From QFNR01 sp043842855 (lineage in GTDB: Bacteria > Pseudomonadota > Gammaproteobacteria > Burkholderiales > Neisseriaceae), in the NCBI GenBank assembly GCA_043842855.1, contig JBBPJF010000002.1:124001-188000 (forward strand): a stretch of 64,000 nucleotides of DNA, written 5' to 3'. Below are positions 26,737 to 37,065 of this stretch, one piece after another (within the stretch, counting starts at the first letter, position 1; every line of letters begins with the position of its first letter). A model generated the notes under the pieces. It had not been told where the DNA came from. It worked only from the letters and a program-made list of their open reading frames with translations, and searched no databases. The translations under genes were made by a program, and so were the position numbers.

Positions 26737-29700
26737 ATGAACCCCGAGGTGAGACAGACTAAAAGGGAAATTCCTTACAATCATACTTCTTATTCAGACA
26801 GAGAAATTATTGTACGTCTGCTTGGTCGCTCGGCTTGGGATATCATAGTCGATTTACAGGAAAAAAGAAAAACTGGGCGCTCGGCTCGTATGCTATTTGA
26901 AGTTCTTGGTGATATTTGGGCAGTAACTCGTAACCCTTATCTTATTGATGATCTACTTCAGCATCCTCGCCGTAAGAAAGCACTAGTTAGGGAAATGAAT
27001 CACCGACTTAGTGAAATACAACGTCGACGTGATGATAATCAGGATGTAGTTCGTCTATTGGAGCGAGTTTCAGCTTTAGTGCATGAATTTGACCTATCCT
27101 TTAAGGCTATTAAACAGAAACGTCAGTTACTTTTACAGGTCTTAAGTCGACATACACTGAGGCGTAATATTCTGTTTGATGGTCTGTCACGTGTATCACA
27201 TGTAACCGATGCAACTGACTGGCGGGTAGAGTATCCATTCGTGGTAATTTGCCCAGATAATGAAGAGGAAATTGCACCCTTAGTGCTAGATTTGATCCAG
27301 CTGGATCTAAGTATTATTCCTCGGGGAGGAGGCACGGGCTATACAGGGGGAGCCATTCCTCTAGATGCGATGAGTGCCGTTATTAATACAGAAAAGTTAG
27401 ATTTATTAAGACCCATTGAATTAAGAAAGTTACCTGGGGTAGAGGATCTGCAACCTGTTATTCATTGTGGCGCCGGCGTAGTTACACGTAGAGTAGAGGA
27501 AGCAGCAGCCAGGGCAGGTTATGTCTTTGCTGTAGATCCCACTTCTGCAGACGCTTCATGTATTGGCGGTAACATTGCCATGAATGCGGGGGGAAAAAAA
27601 GCAGTATTATGGGGCACTACCCTGGATAACTTGGCTTATTGGAAAATGGTTGATCCTCAGGGACAATGGAAGCTGATCGAAAGGGTAGGGCATAATCTTG
27701 GAAAAATACATGATCAAACTGTAGCAATATTTGATATTCATACTTTAGCTTCCGATGGGGTGACCATCCTCCGTACAGAAAGATTACGAATTCCTGGAAA
27801 ACAGTTTCGTAAGGTAGGCCTAGGAAAAGATGTTACTGATAAGTTTTTATCAGGTCTACCAGGAATACAGAAGGAAGGCACTGACGGCATTATCACCAGT
27901 GCTGGATTTGTGTTACATAGATACCAAGGTTTCACCCGTACGATCTGTATGGAATTTTTTGGTACAGTAGCTAAAGCTACGCCAGCTATCGTCGAAATTA
28001 AGGAGTTTATTTTTTCTCACCCTGAAGTAGATCTAGCGGGACTAGAACATCTCGATTGGCGCTATATTCGGGCTGTGGACTATTCTACTAAGGCTTCAGT
28101 TGGCTGTAGTCCTAAGATGATTCTGCTTGCTGATCTTGTGTCTGACAGTGAATTAGCCATTGATGAGGCAGCAAAGCACATTGTTACTCTTGTGCAAGCA
28201 CGTGAGGGGGAGGGCTTTATTGCCAGTAGTCCAGAAGATAGAAAAGCTTTTTGGCTCGACCGATCCCGAACAGCTGCCATTGCCAAGCATACCAATGCTT
28301 TTAAAATAAATGAAGATGTAGTTATCCCTTTGCATAGACTAGGGGAGTATTCAGATGCAATAGAGCGTATCAACATTGAGCTCTCTTTCAGAAATAAACT
28401 AAAATTTTGTACAGAATTAAAGCAGTTCCTTTCAAAAAAATTACCAGTTGAGCCACAGGATTTAGAGTCAATTTCTCAGACAATTCTGGGAGATCACGCT
28501 AAAAATGCTTTTGCCTATGTAAGTACAATTGAAGAAAAATGGCAGTGGATGCTAGAAAATTTAGATAGTCCATTGGAAGCTTTTTATTATCGCTATTCTT
28601 CAGAAGTAGGGAATTTAGGAAATAGTCAGCAGGAAACTATCTTTACTAATATGAGGGATTTTAAGCTGCGTATTTCTATAAAAAGAGATCTGTTAGAAAG
28701 ATTGAAAACTATCTTCTCCTCGGAAATTGAGGACACTACCTTAGATCAAATTTATACGATGCATAGAAGAATAGTGCGAGGCAGAGTATTCGTGGCGCTA
28801 CATATGCATGCTGGGGATGGTAATGTACATACCAATATCCCTGTTAATTCTGATGATTATCAAATGCTTTCAACGGCGCATGAGGTGGTTAATAGGATCA
28901 TGCAAATTGCCAGAAATTTAGGTGGAGTCATTTCTGGAGAGCATGGCATTGGTATTACTAAAATAGACTATCTAACTGATGAGGAAATGCAAAATTTTTG
29001 GGATTATAAACGCAGAGTCGATCCCCAGCAGCGCTTTAATCGAGGAAAATTAACGCGACAGGCCAATTTAGAGGTTGCTTATACCCCATCTTTTGAATTA
29101 CTTAGTGAGGAAACTTTAATTTTAGAACAATCTAGTATTGGTGAAATTTCTAATCAGGTTAAAGATTGCCTTCGCTGTGGTAAGTGCAAACCAGTATGTG
29201 CTACACACATGCCTAGAGCTAACCTTCTTTATAGCCCCAGAAACAAAATACTTGCTTTAGGTCTATTAACGGAAGCTTTTCTTTATGAGGAACAGACGCG
29301 GCGGGGAGTATCCGTTCGACATTTTTCTGAGCTTTTGAATGTAGCCGATCACTGTACTGTTTGTCATCGCTGTTTCAATCCTTGCCCAGTTAACATTGAT
29401 TTTGGTGAGGTAACTTCACTAATCAGAAGTTTTCTCTATAAGAGTAAACATAAGCCCATACGTCCAATAACCACCCTAGGAGCGGCTTACTTAACTGCAC
29501 AAGATCAAACTAGCATTCGTTTCTTAAAAAAGATGACAATCGATTGGGGTTTCCAGTTCCAAAATTTAGCGTATAGAGGCGCTAGGTTGGCGATGGGAGA
29601 GGCCCTAAAAAGGCAAAAAAAAGCTCCTCCTTCCAGCAATACTCCCCCTCCTATACAGGAACAAATTGTTCACTTTATTAACCGACCACTCCCTAATAAT

Positions 29701-30567
29701 ATACCTGCCAAGACTTTACGTGCTAGACTCAAACTTGAGGATAATAAAACTGTGCCAGTTATACGTAATCCTAAATTAGCTGAAGATATAGAGGCTGTTT
29801 TTTATTTTCCCGGTTGTGGTTCAGAACGATTATTCAGCCTAATTGGTTTAGCGACCCAGGCTATGCTCTGGTATGTGGGTGTACAGACAGTTTTACCTCC
29901 CGGCTACCTTTGTTGTGGCTATCCTCAAAATGCTGGGGGATTTAAGGAAAAGGCAAATCAGCTAGTTACGCAGAATCGAGTGTTATTCCACCGCGTGGCT
30001 AATACCCTCAATTATCTTGATATTAAGACAGTAATTGTCAGTTGTGGGACGTGTTACGATCAATTAGAACAGTACCAGTTTGATCGCATTTTTCCACAGA
30101 GCCGTTTATTGGATATCCATGAATATCTCGTAGAAAAAGGTGTCCAGTTGCCCTCTAATACTGAGTATAAGTACCTCTATCATAATCCTTGTCATTCACC
30201 CATTAAATCTCCTCAGCCTTTAAAAACCATTGAAGGACTAATGGGACAGGAAATAGTACTTTCCCAACACTGTTGCGGAGAATCAGGTCTATTTGCTGTT
30301 AATCGACCAGATATTGCAACTCAAGTTAAATTAAAGAAACAAGAAGAAATTGAAAGAAATTTAGCACAGTTGCCTAGTAAAAAGGACGCTAAAATATTGA
30401 CTAGCTGTCCTGCCTGTCTACAAGGGCTTAGTAGATATCGTGAGGATAATAATCTATCTGCAGATTATGTAGTGATTGAGTTGGCTAAACAGCTTCTAGG
30501 GGCAGATTGGTCAGAAAAATACATTAGTCTTGCATTGGATGGCGGAATAGAGAGAGTACTTCTGTAG
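26737..30567 (+). CDS. Giant FAD-linked oxidase / Fe-S oxidoreductase with N-terminal DUF3683
   Basis: About 1276 residues. Domains in order: an N-terminal DUF3683 region (about 1-140, starting RQTKREIPYNHTSYSDREIIVRL); FAD-binding type 4 domain (RGGGTGYTGGAIPL near 193, ADASCIGGNIAMNAGGKKA near 270); FAD-oxidase C-terminal domain (HMHAGDGNVHTN near 690, GVISGEHGIG near 730); two [4Fe-4S] motifs (CLRCGKCKPVC near 811, CTVCHRCFNPCP near 873); and two CCG domains (CCGYPQNAGG near 1060, CCGESG near 1180, SCPACLQG near 1224). The layout resembles a fused glycolate/D-lactate dehydrogenase feeding the quinone pool. Substrate unknown. TTG at 26728 is an alternative start. Confidence 0.93.
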   Translation: MNPEVRQTKREIPYNHTSYSDREIIVRLLGRSAWDIIVDLQEKRKTGRSARMLFEVLGDIWAVTRNPYLIDDLLQHPRRKKALVREMNHRLSEIQRRRDDNQDVVRLLERVSALVHEFDLSFKAIKQKRQLLLQVLSRHTLRRNILFDGLSRVSHVTDATDWRVEYPFVVICPDNEEEIAPLVLDLIQLDLSIIPRGGGTGYTGGAIPLDAMSAVINTEKLDLLRPIELRKLPGVEDLQPVIHCGAGVVTRRVEEAAARAGYVFAVDPTSADASCIGGNIAMNAGGKKAVLWGTTLDNLAYWKMVDPQGQWKLIERVGHNLGKIHDQTVAIFDIHTLASDGVTILRTERLRIPGKQFRKVGLGKDVTDKFLSGLPGIQKEGTDGIITSAGFVLHRYQGFTRTICMEFFGTVAKATPAIVEIKEFIFSHPEVDLAGLEHLDWRYIRAVDYSTKASVGCSPKMILLADLVSDSELAIDEAAKHIVTLVQAREGEGFIASSPEDRKAFWLDRSRTAAIAKHTNAFKINEDVVIPLHRLGEYSDAIERINIELSFRNKLKFCTELKQFLSKKLPVEPQDLESISQTILGDHAKNAFAYVSTIEEKWQWMLENLDSPLEAFYYRYSSEVGNLGNSQQETIFTNMRDFKLRISIKRDLLERLKTIFSSEIEDTTLDQIYTMHRRIVRGRVFVALHMHAGDGNVHTNIPVNSDDYQMLSTAHEVVNRIMQIARNLGGVISGEHGIGITKIDYLTDEEMQNFWDYKRRVDPQQRFNRGKLTRQANLEVAYTPSFELLSEETLILEQSSIGEISNQVKDCLRCGKCKPVCATHMPRANLLYSPRNKILALGLLTEAFLYEEQTRRGVSVRHFSELLNVADHCTVCHRCFNPCPVNIDFGEVTSLIRSFLYKSKHKPIRPITTLGAAYLTAQDQTSIRFLKKMTIDWGFQFQNLAYRGARLAMGEALKRQKKAPPSSNTPPPIQEQIVHFINRPLPNNIPAKTLRARLKLEDNKTVPVIRNPKLAEDIEAVFYFPGCGSERLFSLIGLATQAMLWYVGVQTVLPPGYLCCGYPQNAGGFKEKANQLVTQNRVLFHRVANTLNYLDIKTVIVSCGTCYDQLEQYQFDRIFPQSRLLDIHEYLVEKGVQLPSNTEYKYLYHNPCHSPIKSPQPLKTIEGLMGQEIVLSQHCCGESGLFAVNRPDIATQVKLKKQEEIERNLAQLPSKKDAKILTSCPACLQGLSRYREDNNLSADYVVIELAKQLLGADWSEKYISLALDGGIERVLL

Positions 30568-30837
30568 AATGACTTTCTTTCATTTAATGGATTAGGCTTT
30601 TTCTAGTTGAGGTTCATGAAGTGTGCTTCCCATAAGTTTTCTAAGCTATTAGCCTTTGGAAGAGTCAACCTTTTCAAATTAAGTTAAATTAGATGGGGGA
30701 TTCAGGATTTTCAAGGTCTTAGTCTATCCAAGGGGACTAGGTAGTTTCGTCGCTGAACAAGGAAATTTTAAATAGAATCGATATCATAGCTACCGCCATT
30801 TAGACCTTGGATGGTATACCCTCTAAAAAAAATTCGT

Positions 30838-30843
30838 TACAAT
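30838..30843 (+). promoter_or_regulatory. -10 box upstream of the DUF1460 gene
   Basis: GTTACAATG matches the TACAAT motif found before several genes in this window. It lies 52 bases before the chosen ATG, and no convincing -35 is seen. Confidence 0.3.
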
Positions 30844-30895
30844 GTAGACATTGTTAGATAAGTTTCAAAGTTTTTTCGTTTGTTGGGTAATAACT

Positions 30896-31711
30896 ATGTT
30901 TAAAAAAATCAGCGGGTGGGTCAGTGTTTTGCTTATTTTCTTCTGTATGCCTTTAGGTTGTGCTAGAGGTATTATTGACGAGCCCTTTCCTGAGGTGGAC
31001 ACTAATGATGCTTCTTTAAAAACTATCCAGCATGTTTTAAAGGAAGTTAAGCCACAGGCTTCTAATCCGCAAGATGCAATTGAAAAGATTTCTGGTTCCT
31101 TTCTGGGTACGCCTTACGTAGCTAATCGACTCATTGGTTCACCAGAGAAAAAAGAAATTTTAGTGGTCGATTTAACAGGCTTAGACTGCTTTACCTATAT
31201 TGATTATATAGAGGCATTTAAGCAATCTCAGGAACCTGCTGATTTCTTTGCACGTCTCATAAAAGTGAGATACAAAAGAGGTCAAGTAGACTACCAGTTC
31301 CGTAAGCATTTTTTTACCGATTGGGCTAATGCTCGAACTCGTCAAGCTCAAGATATCACTCGTTTGCTATCTAAAGATGCAGTGCAAGTAACTAAATTGC
31401 TTAATAAAAACCCTAAGGGTGGTGTATATCTGCCCGGCATTCCTGTAGTCAGACGTGTAATTAGTTATATACCTAGTGCTGCTGTCAATGAAAAGGTAAT
31501 CGAGCAGTTACGTACAGGAGATTATATAGGTGCTTATACTCCTTTAGAGGGGTTGGATGTAACCCATGTGGGCATTTTTATACTGAGTCCAGAAGGACCA
31601 GTTTTCCGCAATGCTTCTTCTAGAAAAGAAAATATGAAAGTAGTAGATACTCCATTGAGTGAGTATCTTAAAAGAGTACCTGGTATTGTGGTATTGAGGC
31701 CTCTTCACTAG
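30896..31711 (+). CDS. DUF1460 family exported protein (amidase-like)
   Basis: About 271 residues. The N-terminus (MFKKISGWVSVLLIFFCMPLGCARG) is a signal peptide; the Cys is preceded by Pro-Leu-Gly, which is not a clean lipobox. The body has the DUF1460 motifs ISGSFLGTPYV, LTGLDCFTYIDYIEA with the candidate catalytic Cys, and GDYIGAYTPLEGLDVTHVGIFI with the candidate His. DUF1460 has an NlpC/P60-like cysteine-amidase fold, suggesting envelope or peptidoglycan work, but the activity is not established. A TTG at 30851 would add 15 residues. Confidence 0.85.
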   Translation: MFKKISGWVSVLLIFFCMPLGCARGIIDEPFPEVDTNDASLKTIQHVLKEVKPQASNPQDAIEKISGSFLGTPYVANRLIGSPEKKEILVVDLTGLDCFTYIDYIEAFKQSQEPADFFARLIKVRYKRGQVDYQFRKHFFTDWANARTRQAQDITRLLSKDAVQVTKLLNKNPKGGVYLPGIPVVRRVISYIPSAAVNEKVIEQLRTGDYIGAYTPLEGLDVTHVGIFILSPEGPVFRNASSRKENMKVVDTPLSEYLKRVPGIVVLRPLH

Positions 31712-31754
31712 AGCGACCATGAGGATGAGGGTTCTTGTTGATCACTAGCTATGT

Positions 31755-31779
31755 GGCCAGGTCTTTTGAAGGCCTGGTC
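31755..31779 (+). terminator. Hairpin after the DUF1460 gene
   Basis: CCAGGTC at 31757-31763 pairs with GGCCTGG at 31771-31777 around a seven-base loop. The tail (TCCTTGG) is not a clear T run, so this is a weak terminator candidate. Confidence 0.4.
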
Positions 31780-32575
31780 CTTGGGCGAGTACCCCTCTTA
31801 GCATAGTGGTATTGAACTTTTTTAGTTGCCGGGTTCTAATAAGCTATCCTATCCATTATTTGGAGGAACGTCACATCAAGTTTGAAGCATTTGGTTCAGG
31901 CAACAAAAATTAGAGCTTTGGCTTTCGCTTTTACGAGCTGGACTGCTATCCATTTATTATTGAAAGTCTGAATTCCGAGCTTGAGTTCTTTGAATTCTGC
32001 TTTATACTTTGAGGTGTTCAGGTATTCCATTTATTACTTTGGTCGATCTTCATACTCCAATCGCGATCATCACGTTCTTCATTCTGTATACATGCCCTTT
32101 CTATTCTAGTTATGTGTTTACTTGTAATATATAACAGATATTATACGTATTTTAAGGGAGCTTTAGTCTCTACCTAATAATGTATTTGTTCCACAGGTAG
32201 TCATGGTAGCATTGCCTGCTATAGTAACTGATCCAGTTCAAGTTAGTATCCAAAACATGGGTCTCAAACAGTTTTTTCAGGACTGGCTAGTTTTGTGGAT
32301 CCTACATTAACCAGTAATTTATTTACTTACAGTGGTTACTTCCTTTTACACTTAAGATTATTAATGTTAACTGTGACTGTTACCTATTTCATTTTTATCT
32401 GGATGAACTTTATAAGTTTAACCACTTTAATTTGGGAGCAGCATACTTCTTGAATGCCCAGTAGGTGAAATTTTTTATAGGGGTTCGGTGATTTGCCTAT
32501 GGCTTACAACTTAGGATTATACGAGGCTAGACAGTTGAAAATAGAATATTAAGTCGTAACCATTCCCTAGTTTGG
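31780..32575. other. Gene-free spacer with possible decayed membrane-protein gene
   Basis: Between about 32185 and 32310 a plus-strand frame reads VPQVVMVALPAIVTDPVQVS and continues to a stop in the middle of a hydrophobic stretch; another hydrophobic piece follows at about 32363-32450. It looks like a remnant of a small membrane protein. I could not identify the family. Confidence 0.35.
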
Positions 32576-33105
32576 CTATATTGTATGCTCAAAGAAGAGT
32601 GCTTTGGGACATCTCTTAGCAGCTCTAGCTGCAGGATGCATTCCCACCGCTGCATCTCCTATTAAGGCGATACGATTGGTATAAAATCGCTTAGCATGAA
32701 TACCTACCAATGGATAGGTATATTTATCACTAGCCATTTGGAGAGGTCCCAATTTCCCCTTAGTTTGCAAAAAGATATCTTGAGCCAAATCTTCTGCAGA
32801 TTGTTCTAGTATCTCATGAATACGATCTGTGTCAATCATCACGACCATACTCGAGAGAATCTCTTCTAGGGGTAAAATGGCTAAGGTATGTCCATAGTAG
32901 AAACATTCACATGCTCTATGTTGATTACTTAGCTCATGCCTCATTCTAAAACAAATCACACTATAACCCAATTGATGCTGATCACAGGGAATACCAGCTT
33001 TCTGACGAATACTGGAAAAACGACCGTCAGAGGCTACTAGTAGCTTCGCCTGTAAATGTCGAAGGATGCATACCCCTTTTAATCCGTGTATTTTTAGATA
33101 TCCGA
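32576..33105 (-). pseudogene. Remnant of a UbiH/UbiM-like FAD monooxygenase
   Basis: The minus strand encodes a fragment with LLVASDGRFSSIRQKAGIPC (the DG motif of aromatic hydroxylases), then FYYGHTLAILPLEEILSSMV and NRIALIGDAAVGMHP, the second FAD-binding GDAAHxxxP-like motif. The N-terminal GxGxxG nucleotide-binding part is absent. The frame is closed by TAA before the start of homology, and the sequence diverges right after GMHP. What is left is the middle third of a ubiquinone-ring hydroxylase. Confidence 0.75.
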
Positions 33106-33247
33106 TTTATAGAAAGCAGAGCAGTGATAAGTATCAAGCTCGACAAGTGAGTATAACTCTAAGCTAAATAGTAACAAGGTGAGTTTTTGGCTTAAGGATT
33201 AATCCTTGCGATGTCGTACTACGGTAAGAATTTTTTTCCTGTTTTTT

Positions 33248-34582
33248 CTAGGCTGTAGGAATACTTTTCTCCCTTAGAGAGAGAAAATCTTCTAATGGCC
33301 CTAGCTGGGGTAAGAGACCCTCGCTTTGCTGATAACGGTGATCTATTCTCAAGCCTATTACGGCTATACATATACCCTGCTCATTAAGGACAACTGGCCA
33401 CCAAGGCCGAACAAATAGGGGAATTTTATTTTTTTTTAGTAGATTAAAAACTGATTGTTCACCTAAATTAGTCTGAATAGTATCTTCTTTTTTGACAGAT
33501 CGGAGCTTCCACTTAGAGTGCAAGAAGCTAGGAGGCAGTCCATGCGGTGCAGGAAACCAGTCAATTTGTTCTTTGGTAAAGGAAAAAAAGGGGTTTAATT
33601 TTTGTGTAGATTTAGAATTAATCCATGGCCATACCCTACCTTGAGCCACATAGACTTGACCCCCAGGTACTTGCCATTCATAAAAGCTACCTTCTTGTTT
33701 GTTTAACCAGTCAGCAAAGGCTTGAATGCTTTTTTCTCGAGGGGATCCCAATTGATGTTGACGTAAAAAATGTACTATAACCGCTTTCATGCGTTCTAGT
33801 GGAAGTTGTCTAAGCTGTATAACAGAAAGGCTTCTTCCAACCTGTACAGTTTGATAATCTACATTCAACCAGTCTTCTACTAAAGAAAGTGTACGTTGCA
33901 AACTATTAATGCTATGGAGCAGCTGAGCTTTGACATGAGGTATTTTATTTTCCAATAAAGGGACAAGACGGTGACGTACCCAATTTCTGAGATAGGCTTC
34001 CTCCCTATTAGAGGGATCTTCAATATAACTGAGCTGCTTTCTTTCAAGATACTGAAGGATTTGAGCCTTAGAGACTGGCAATAAAGGACGCCAGAGTTGG
34101 AGGGTAGGAGCCAAATTTCTTAGTTGAGGCATTGTGGCCATGGCTCGAAGTTCTCCCCCACGGAATAGACTTAGTAAAAAAGTTTCTATCTGATCTTCTT
34201 GGTGATGCGCTAAGACTATTACGTCTTGCTGGCTTTCCATTAATACTTGGTATCTGTGACGACGTGCTTCAGCCTCTAATCCTAATGAGCTGAAGGGGTT
34301 AAGTTTAACTCTTTTAATACGCAGAGGAATTTGATAAGCATGGCAAACCCGTTGGCAAAACTCAGTCCACTGATCTGCTTGATGTTGAAGACCGTGATGT
34401 ACATGAACCGCGCTTAAAAAGAAATTATATTTTTGTTGGAGGCGAGACATGATATCTAGCAAAACGCACGAGTCACTCCCCCCACTAAAAGCTAATTCAA
34501 AGGAATGAGATTGAGAAAATGACCTAATCCAGGCTTGCTCCACTATTTTAAATACTGAGTCAGCGTTCTGAGTATTTACCAT
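33248..34582 (-). CDS. tilS: tRNA(Ile)-lysidine synthase
   Basis: Converts C34 of the CAU anticodon of tRNA-Ile2 to lysidine. The PP-loop ATPase motif AFSGGSDSCVLLD is at 31-43, followed by AVHVHHGLQHQADQW, LEAEARRHRYQ, VLAHHQEDQIETFLLSLFRG and LRNWVRHRLVPLL. At 444 residues it has the full substrate-binding and C-terminal domains. Its start overlaps the end of accA by 23 bases, the accA-tilS order known in Neisseria. Confidence 0.95.
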   Translation of the reverse strand: MVNTQNADSVFKIVEQAWIRSFSQSHSFELAFSGGSDSCVLLDIMSRLQQKYNFFLSAVHVHHGLQHQADQWTEFCQRVCHAYQIPLRIKRVKLNPFSSLGLEAEARRHRYQVLMESQQDVIVLAHHQEDQIETFLLSLFRGGELRAMATMPQLRNLAPTLQLWRPLLPVSKAQILQYLERKQLSYIEDPSNREEAYLRNWVRHRLVPLLENKIPHVKAQLLHSINSLQRTLSLVEDWLNVDYQTVQVGRSLSVIQLRQLPLERMKAVIVHFLRQHQLGSPREKSIQAFADWLNKQEGSFYEWQVPGGQVYVAQGRVWPWINSKSTQKLNPFFSFTKEQIDWFPAPHGLPPSFLHSKWKLRSVKKEDTIQTNLGEQSVFNLLKKNKIPLFVRPWWPVVLNEQGICIAVIGLRIDHRYQQSEGLLPQLGPLEDFLSLREKSIPTA

Positions 34583-35519
34583 GGGATAACAACTGTTTCA
34601 TCCTATCTTGCAGAAGCACACTTAGGTCCAGTTTTTGAAGTTCTGCCAACTGTCGGTTCAGTACGAGGGCAATGTTGCTACAAGCTTCTTTAAGATTTCT
34701 ATGAGCTCCCCCCAAAGGCTCAGGAATAATTTCATCTATCAGATTTAGTTTCTTGATACGCTGTGACGTAATACCTAAAGCATTCGCAGCTTCTGGTGCT
34801 TTATCAGCTGTTTTCCATAAAATCGAAGCACACCCTTCAGGAGAAATAACGGAATAGGTAGCATACTGTAGCATATTGACTCTGTCGCCAACACCTAGTG
34901 CAAGTGCACCACCAGAGCCTCCTTCTCCTAGTATGGTACAAATTACGGGAACTTTTAATTGAGCCAGTACATATAGATTCCTACCAATCGCTTCGGATTG
35001 TCCTCTTTCCTCAGCCCCAACACCAGGGTAAGCACCTGGGGTATCAACAAAAGTCAACACGGGCAAGCCAAATTTTTCTGCTAACCGCATTAAACGGAGC
35101 GCCTTTCGATTACCTTCTGGCCTAACCATACCGAAATTTCGGTAAATTTTTTCTTTCGTATCCCGTCCTTTTTGATGGCCAATAACCATGACGGGAACTC
35201 CATTAAAATGTGCCATCCCTCCCACCATTGCCGTATCATCAGCAAAGGATCGGTCACCATGTAACTCTTGGAAGTCTGTAAAAATCTCTTGAATAATGTC
35301 TAGGGTGTAAGGACGTTGTGGATGACGAGAAACCTGCCAAATTTCTACTGCACTGAGGTCAGAATAGATTGAACGAGTTAGATCATCTATTTTTTTTTGT
35401 AATCTTCTGATCTCTTCTGAGATATCCCCTGCTGGGTCATTTTGTTCAAATCTCAATTCTTCTATTCTGCTCATTAAATCAGCAATAGGCTGTTCAAAAG
35501 GCAAAAAAAACTTCTTCAT
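34560..35519 (-). CDS. accA: Acetyl-CoA carboxylase carboxyltransferase subunit alpha
   Basis: A 319-residue AccA, normal length. It has FLPFEQPIADLMSRIEEL, EIWQVSRHPQRPYTLDII, HQKGRDTKEKIYRNFGM, FVDTPGAYPGVGAEERGQSEAI and GEGGSGGALALGVGDRVNML. Together with AccD it transfers carboxyl from biotin to acetyl-CoA in the first step of fatty-acid synthesis. It is cotranscribed with tilS. Confidence 0.97.
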   Translation of the reverse strand: MKKFFLPFEQPIADLMSRIEELRFEQNDPAGDISEEIRRLQKKIDDLTRSIYSDLSAVEIWQVSRHPQRPYTLDIIQEIFTDFQELHGDRSFADDTAMVGGMAHFNGVPVMVIGHQKGRDTKEKIYRNFGMVRPEGNRKALRLMRLAEKFGLPVLTFVDTPGAYPGVGAEERGQSEAIGRNLYVLAQLKVPVICTILGEGGSGGALALGVGDRVNMLQYATYSVISPEGCASILWKTADKAPEAANALGITSQRIKKLNLIDEIIPEPLGGAHRNLKEACSNIALVLNRQLAELQKLDLSVLLQDRMKQLLSHGKYSER

Positions 35520-35619
35520 CTGTCACTTTCTATTGCAATACTTTGGCTCGATTTCAGACAGCAATGGTAACATGCTTCTTGAGTATTCTTCAAAGCCTGT
35601 GTGCGATAGCATTCAGCAA

Positions 35620-37065
35620 TCAGTCAGCGGAAATAGTAGTACATTTGATTTCAAGGTACTCATTTATCCCATACCTCGAACCCTCTCGTCCTTCGCCCGA
35701 GTATTTTGTTCCTCCAAAGGGAATAGAAGCGTAGGAGATGATACCTGTGTTTACCCCTATCATGCCAAAACGCAGCCGTTCAGTAAGCTTAGCTATTCTA
35801 GTTAGATTGCTAGTAAATAGATAAGCTGCTAACCCGGCTTCAGTTTGGTTTGCTAATTGCAAAGCTTCCTCCTCTGTTTCGAAGGGAGTCAAGGCTAAAA
35901 CAGGACCAAAAATTTCTTCCTGAAACAGACGCATTTTGGGGGTGACTCCTGTTAACAAAGTAGCTCCGTAGAAACAAGGCCCTAATTCAGGCTTTCTTCC
36001 ACCTACAATGAGTTCTGCACCCTGGCTAATGGCCTCTTGAACCCATTCCTCTATCCTATTAACTGCTTCTTTATTAATTAAGGGTCCCAGTTTTACATCT
36101 TGCTGATAGGGATCACCTATAACCAATTGACTAATTTTCACTTTGAGAGCTTCTACCAGTGTAGGATAGAGTCTTTTCTGTACTAATATACGATTAGCTG
36201 CAACACAGGTTTGACCAGTATTTCTAAACTTTGCGTGTAATAATCCGTCAATAGTAGCTTCTAGCTTTGCATCCTCAAAAACAATAAAAGGCGCATTGCC
36301 CCCCAGTTCCATGGAGGTGCTTTTATGTGTAGCAATACACTGCGATTTTAAAGTTTCTCCTACGCGAACAGAACCAGTGAAAGAAAGTTTTCGAATTAAA
36401 GGGTTTGAAGTAAGTAAGCCTCCAATTTTTTCCGAATCTCCAGTGATGATATTAATCACGCCACGAGGGAAGCCAGCAATGGTGGCTAGTTCTACCAGAG
36501 CAAGGGCAGAGAGTGGGGTCTGCTCAGAAGGTTTGATCACGACTGTACAGCCTGCTGCCAAAGCAGGAGCCATCTTTCGGGCTAGCATAGCATTAGGGAA
36601 ATTCCATGGGGTGATCAAAGCACAGACGCCTATAGGTTCTTTTGTAATAAAGGTTTTATGTCCATTTGCGTGACTGATAATCTCACCTTCGATACGTTTA
36701 GCCTCCTCTAGAAACCATTCAATATAGGAAGCACCATAGCGAATTTCACCGACAGCCTCTTCTAAAGGCTTTCCCTGTTCATTGCTCATGATTTGTGCCA
36801 AATCTAGCTCATTAGCTATGATCAAATCATGCCACTTTTTTAGGAGTTGACTCTTATCCTGTGCTGAACAGTAGCGCCACTCCTCTAAGGCTCTAGAAGC
36901 AGCATTGATGGCTAAAAGAATCTGTTGTTCAGTCAGACGAGGTACCTTTTCTACTAATTCTCCAGTAGCTGGATTAAGTACCTCAATTCTATCAAGGCTA
37001 TTATCTATCCATTGACCGTCCACCAAACACTGATTTTTCAAGAGTAACTGATTATTTAACTGCAT
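35620..37065 (-). CDS. gabD: NAD(P)-dependent succinate-semialdehyde dehydrogenase-like aldehyde dehydrogenase
   Basis: The 481-residue ALDH has ITPWNFPNAMLARKMAPALAAG, SFTGSVRVGE, the general-base MELGGNAPFIVFEDA, the nucleophile motif NTGQTCVAANRILV, and QEEIFGPVLAL. The end is SGEGREGSRYGINEYLEIK, characteristic of GabD/SSADH. It most likely oxidises succinate semialdehyde to succinate; other short semialdehydes are possible. No gabT is nearby. It is transcribed away from copA. Confidence 0.88.
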   Translation of the reverse strand: MQLNNQLLLKNQCLVDGQWIDNSLDRIEVLNPATGELVEKVPRLTEQQILLAINAASRALEEWRYCSAQDKSQLLKKWHDLIIANELDLAQIMSNEQGKPLEEAVGEIRYGASYIEWFLEEAKRIEGEIISHANGHKTFITKEPIGVCALITPWNFPNAMLARKMAPALAAGCTVVIKPSEQTPLSALALVELATIAGFPRGVINIITGDSEKIGGLLTSNPLIRKLSFTGSVRVGETLKSQCIATHKSTSMELGGNAPFIVFEDAKLEATIDGLLHAKFRNTGQTCVAANRILVQKRLYPTLVEALKVKISQLVIGDPYQQDVKLGPLINKEAVNRIEEWVQEAISQGAELIVGGRKPELGPCFYGATLLTGVTPKMRLFQEEIFGPVLALTPFETEEEALQLANQTEAGLAAYLFTSNLTRIAKLTERLRFGMIGVNTGIISYASIPFGGTKYSGEGREGSRYGINEYLEIKCTTISAD

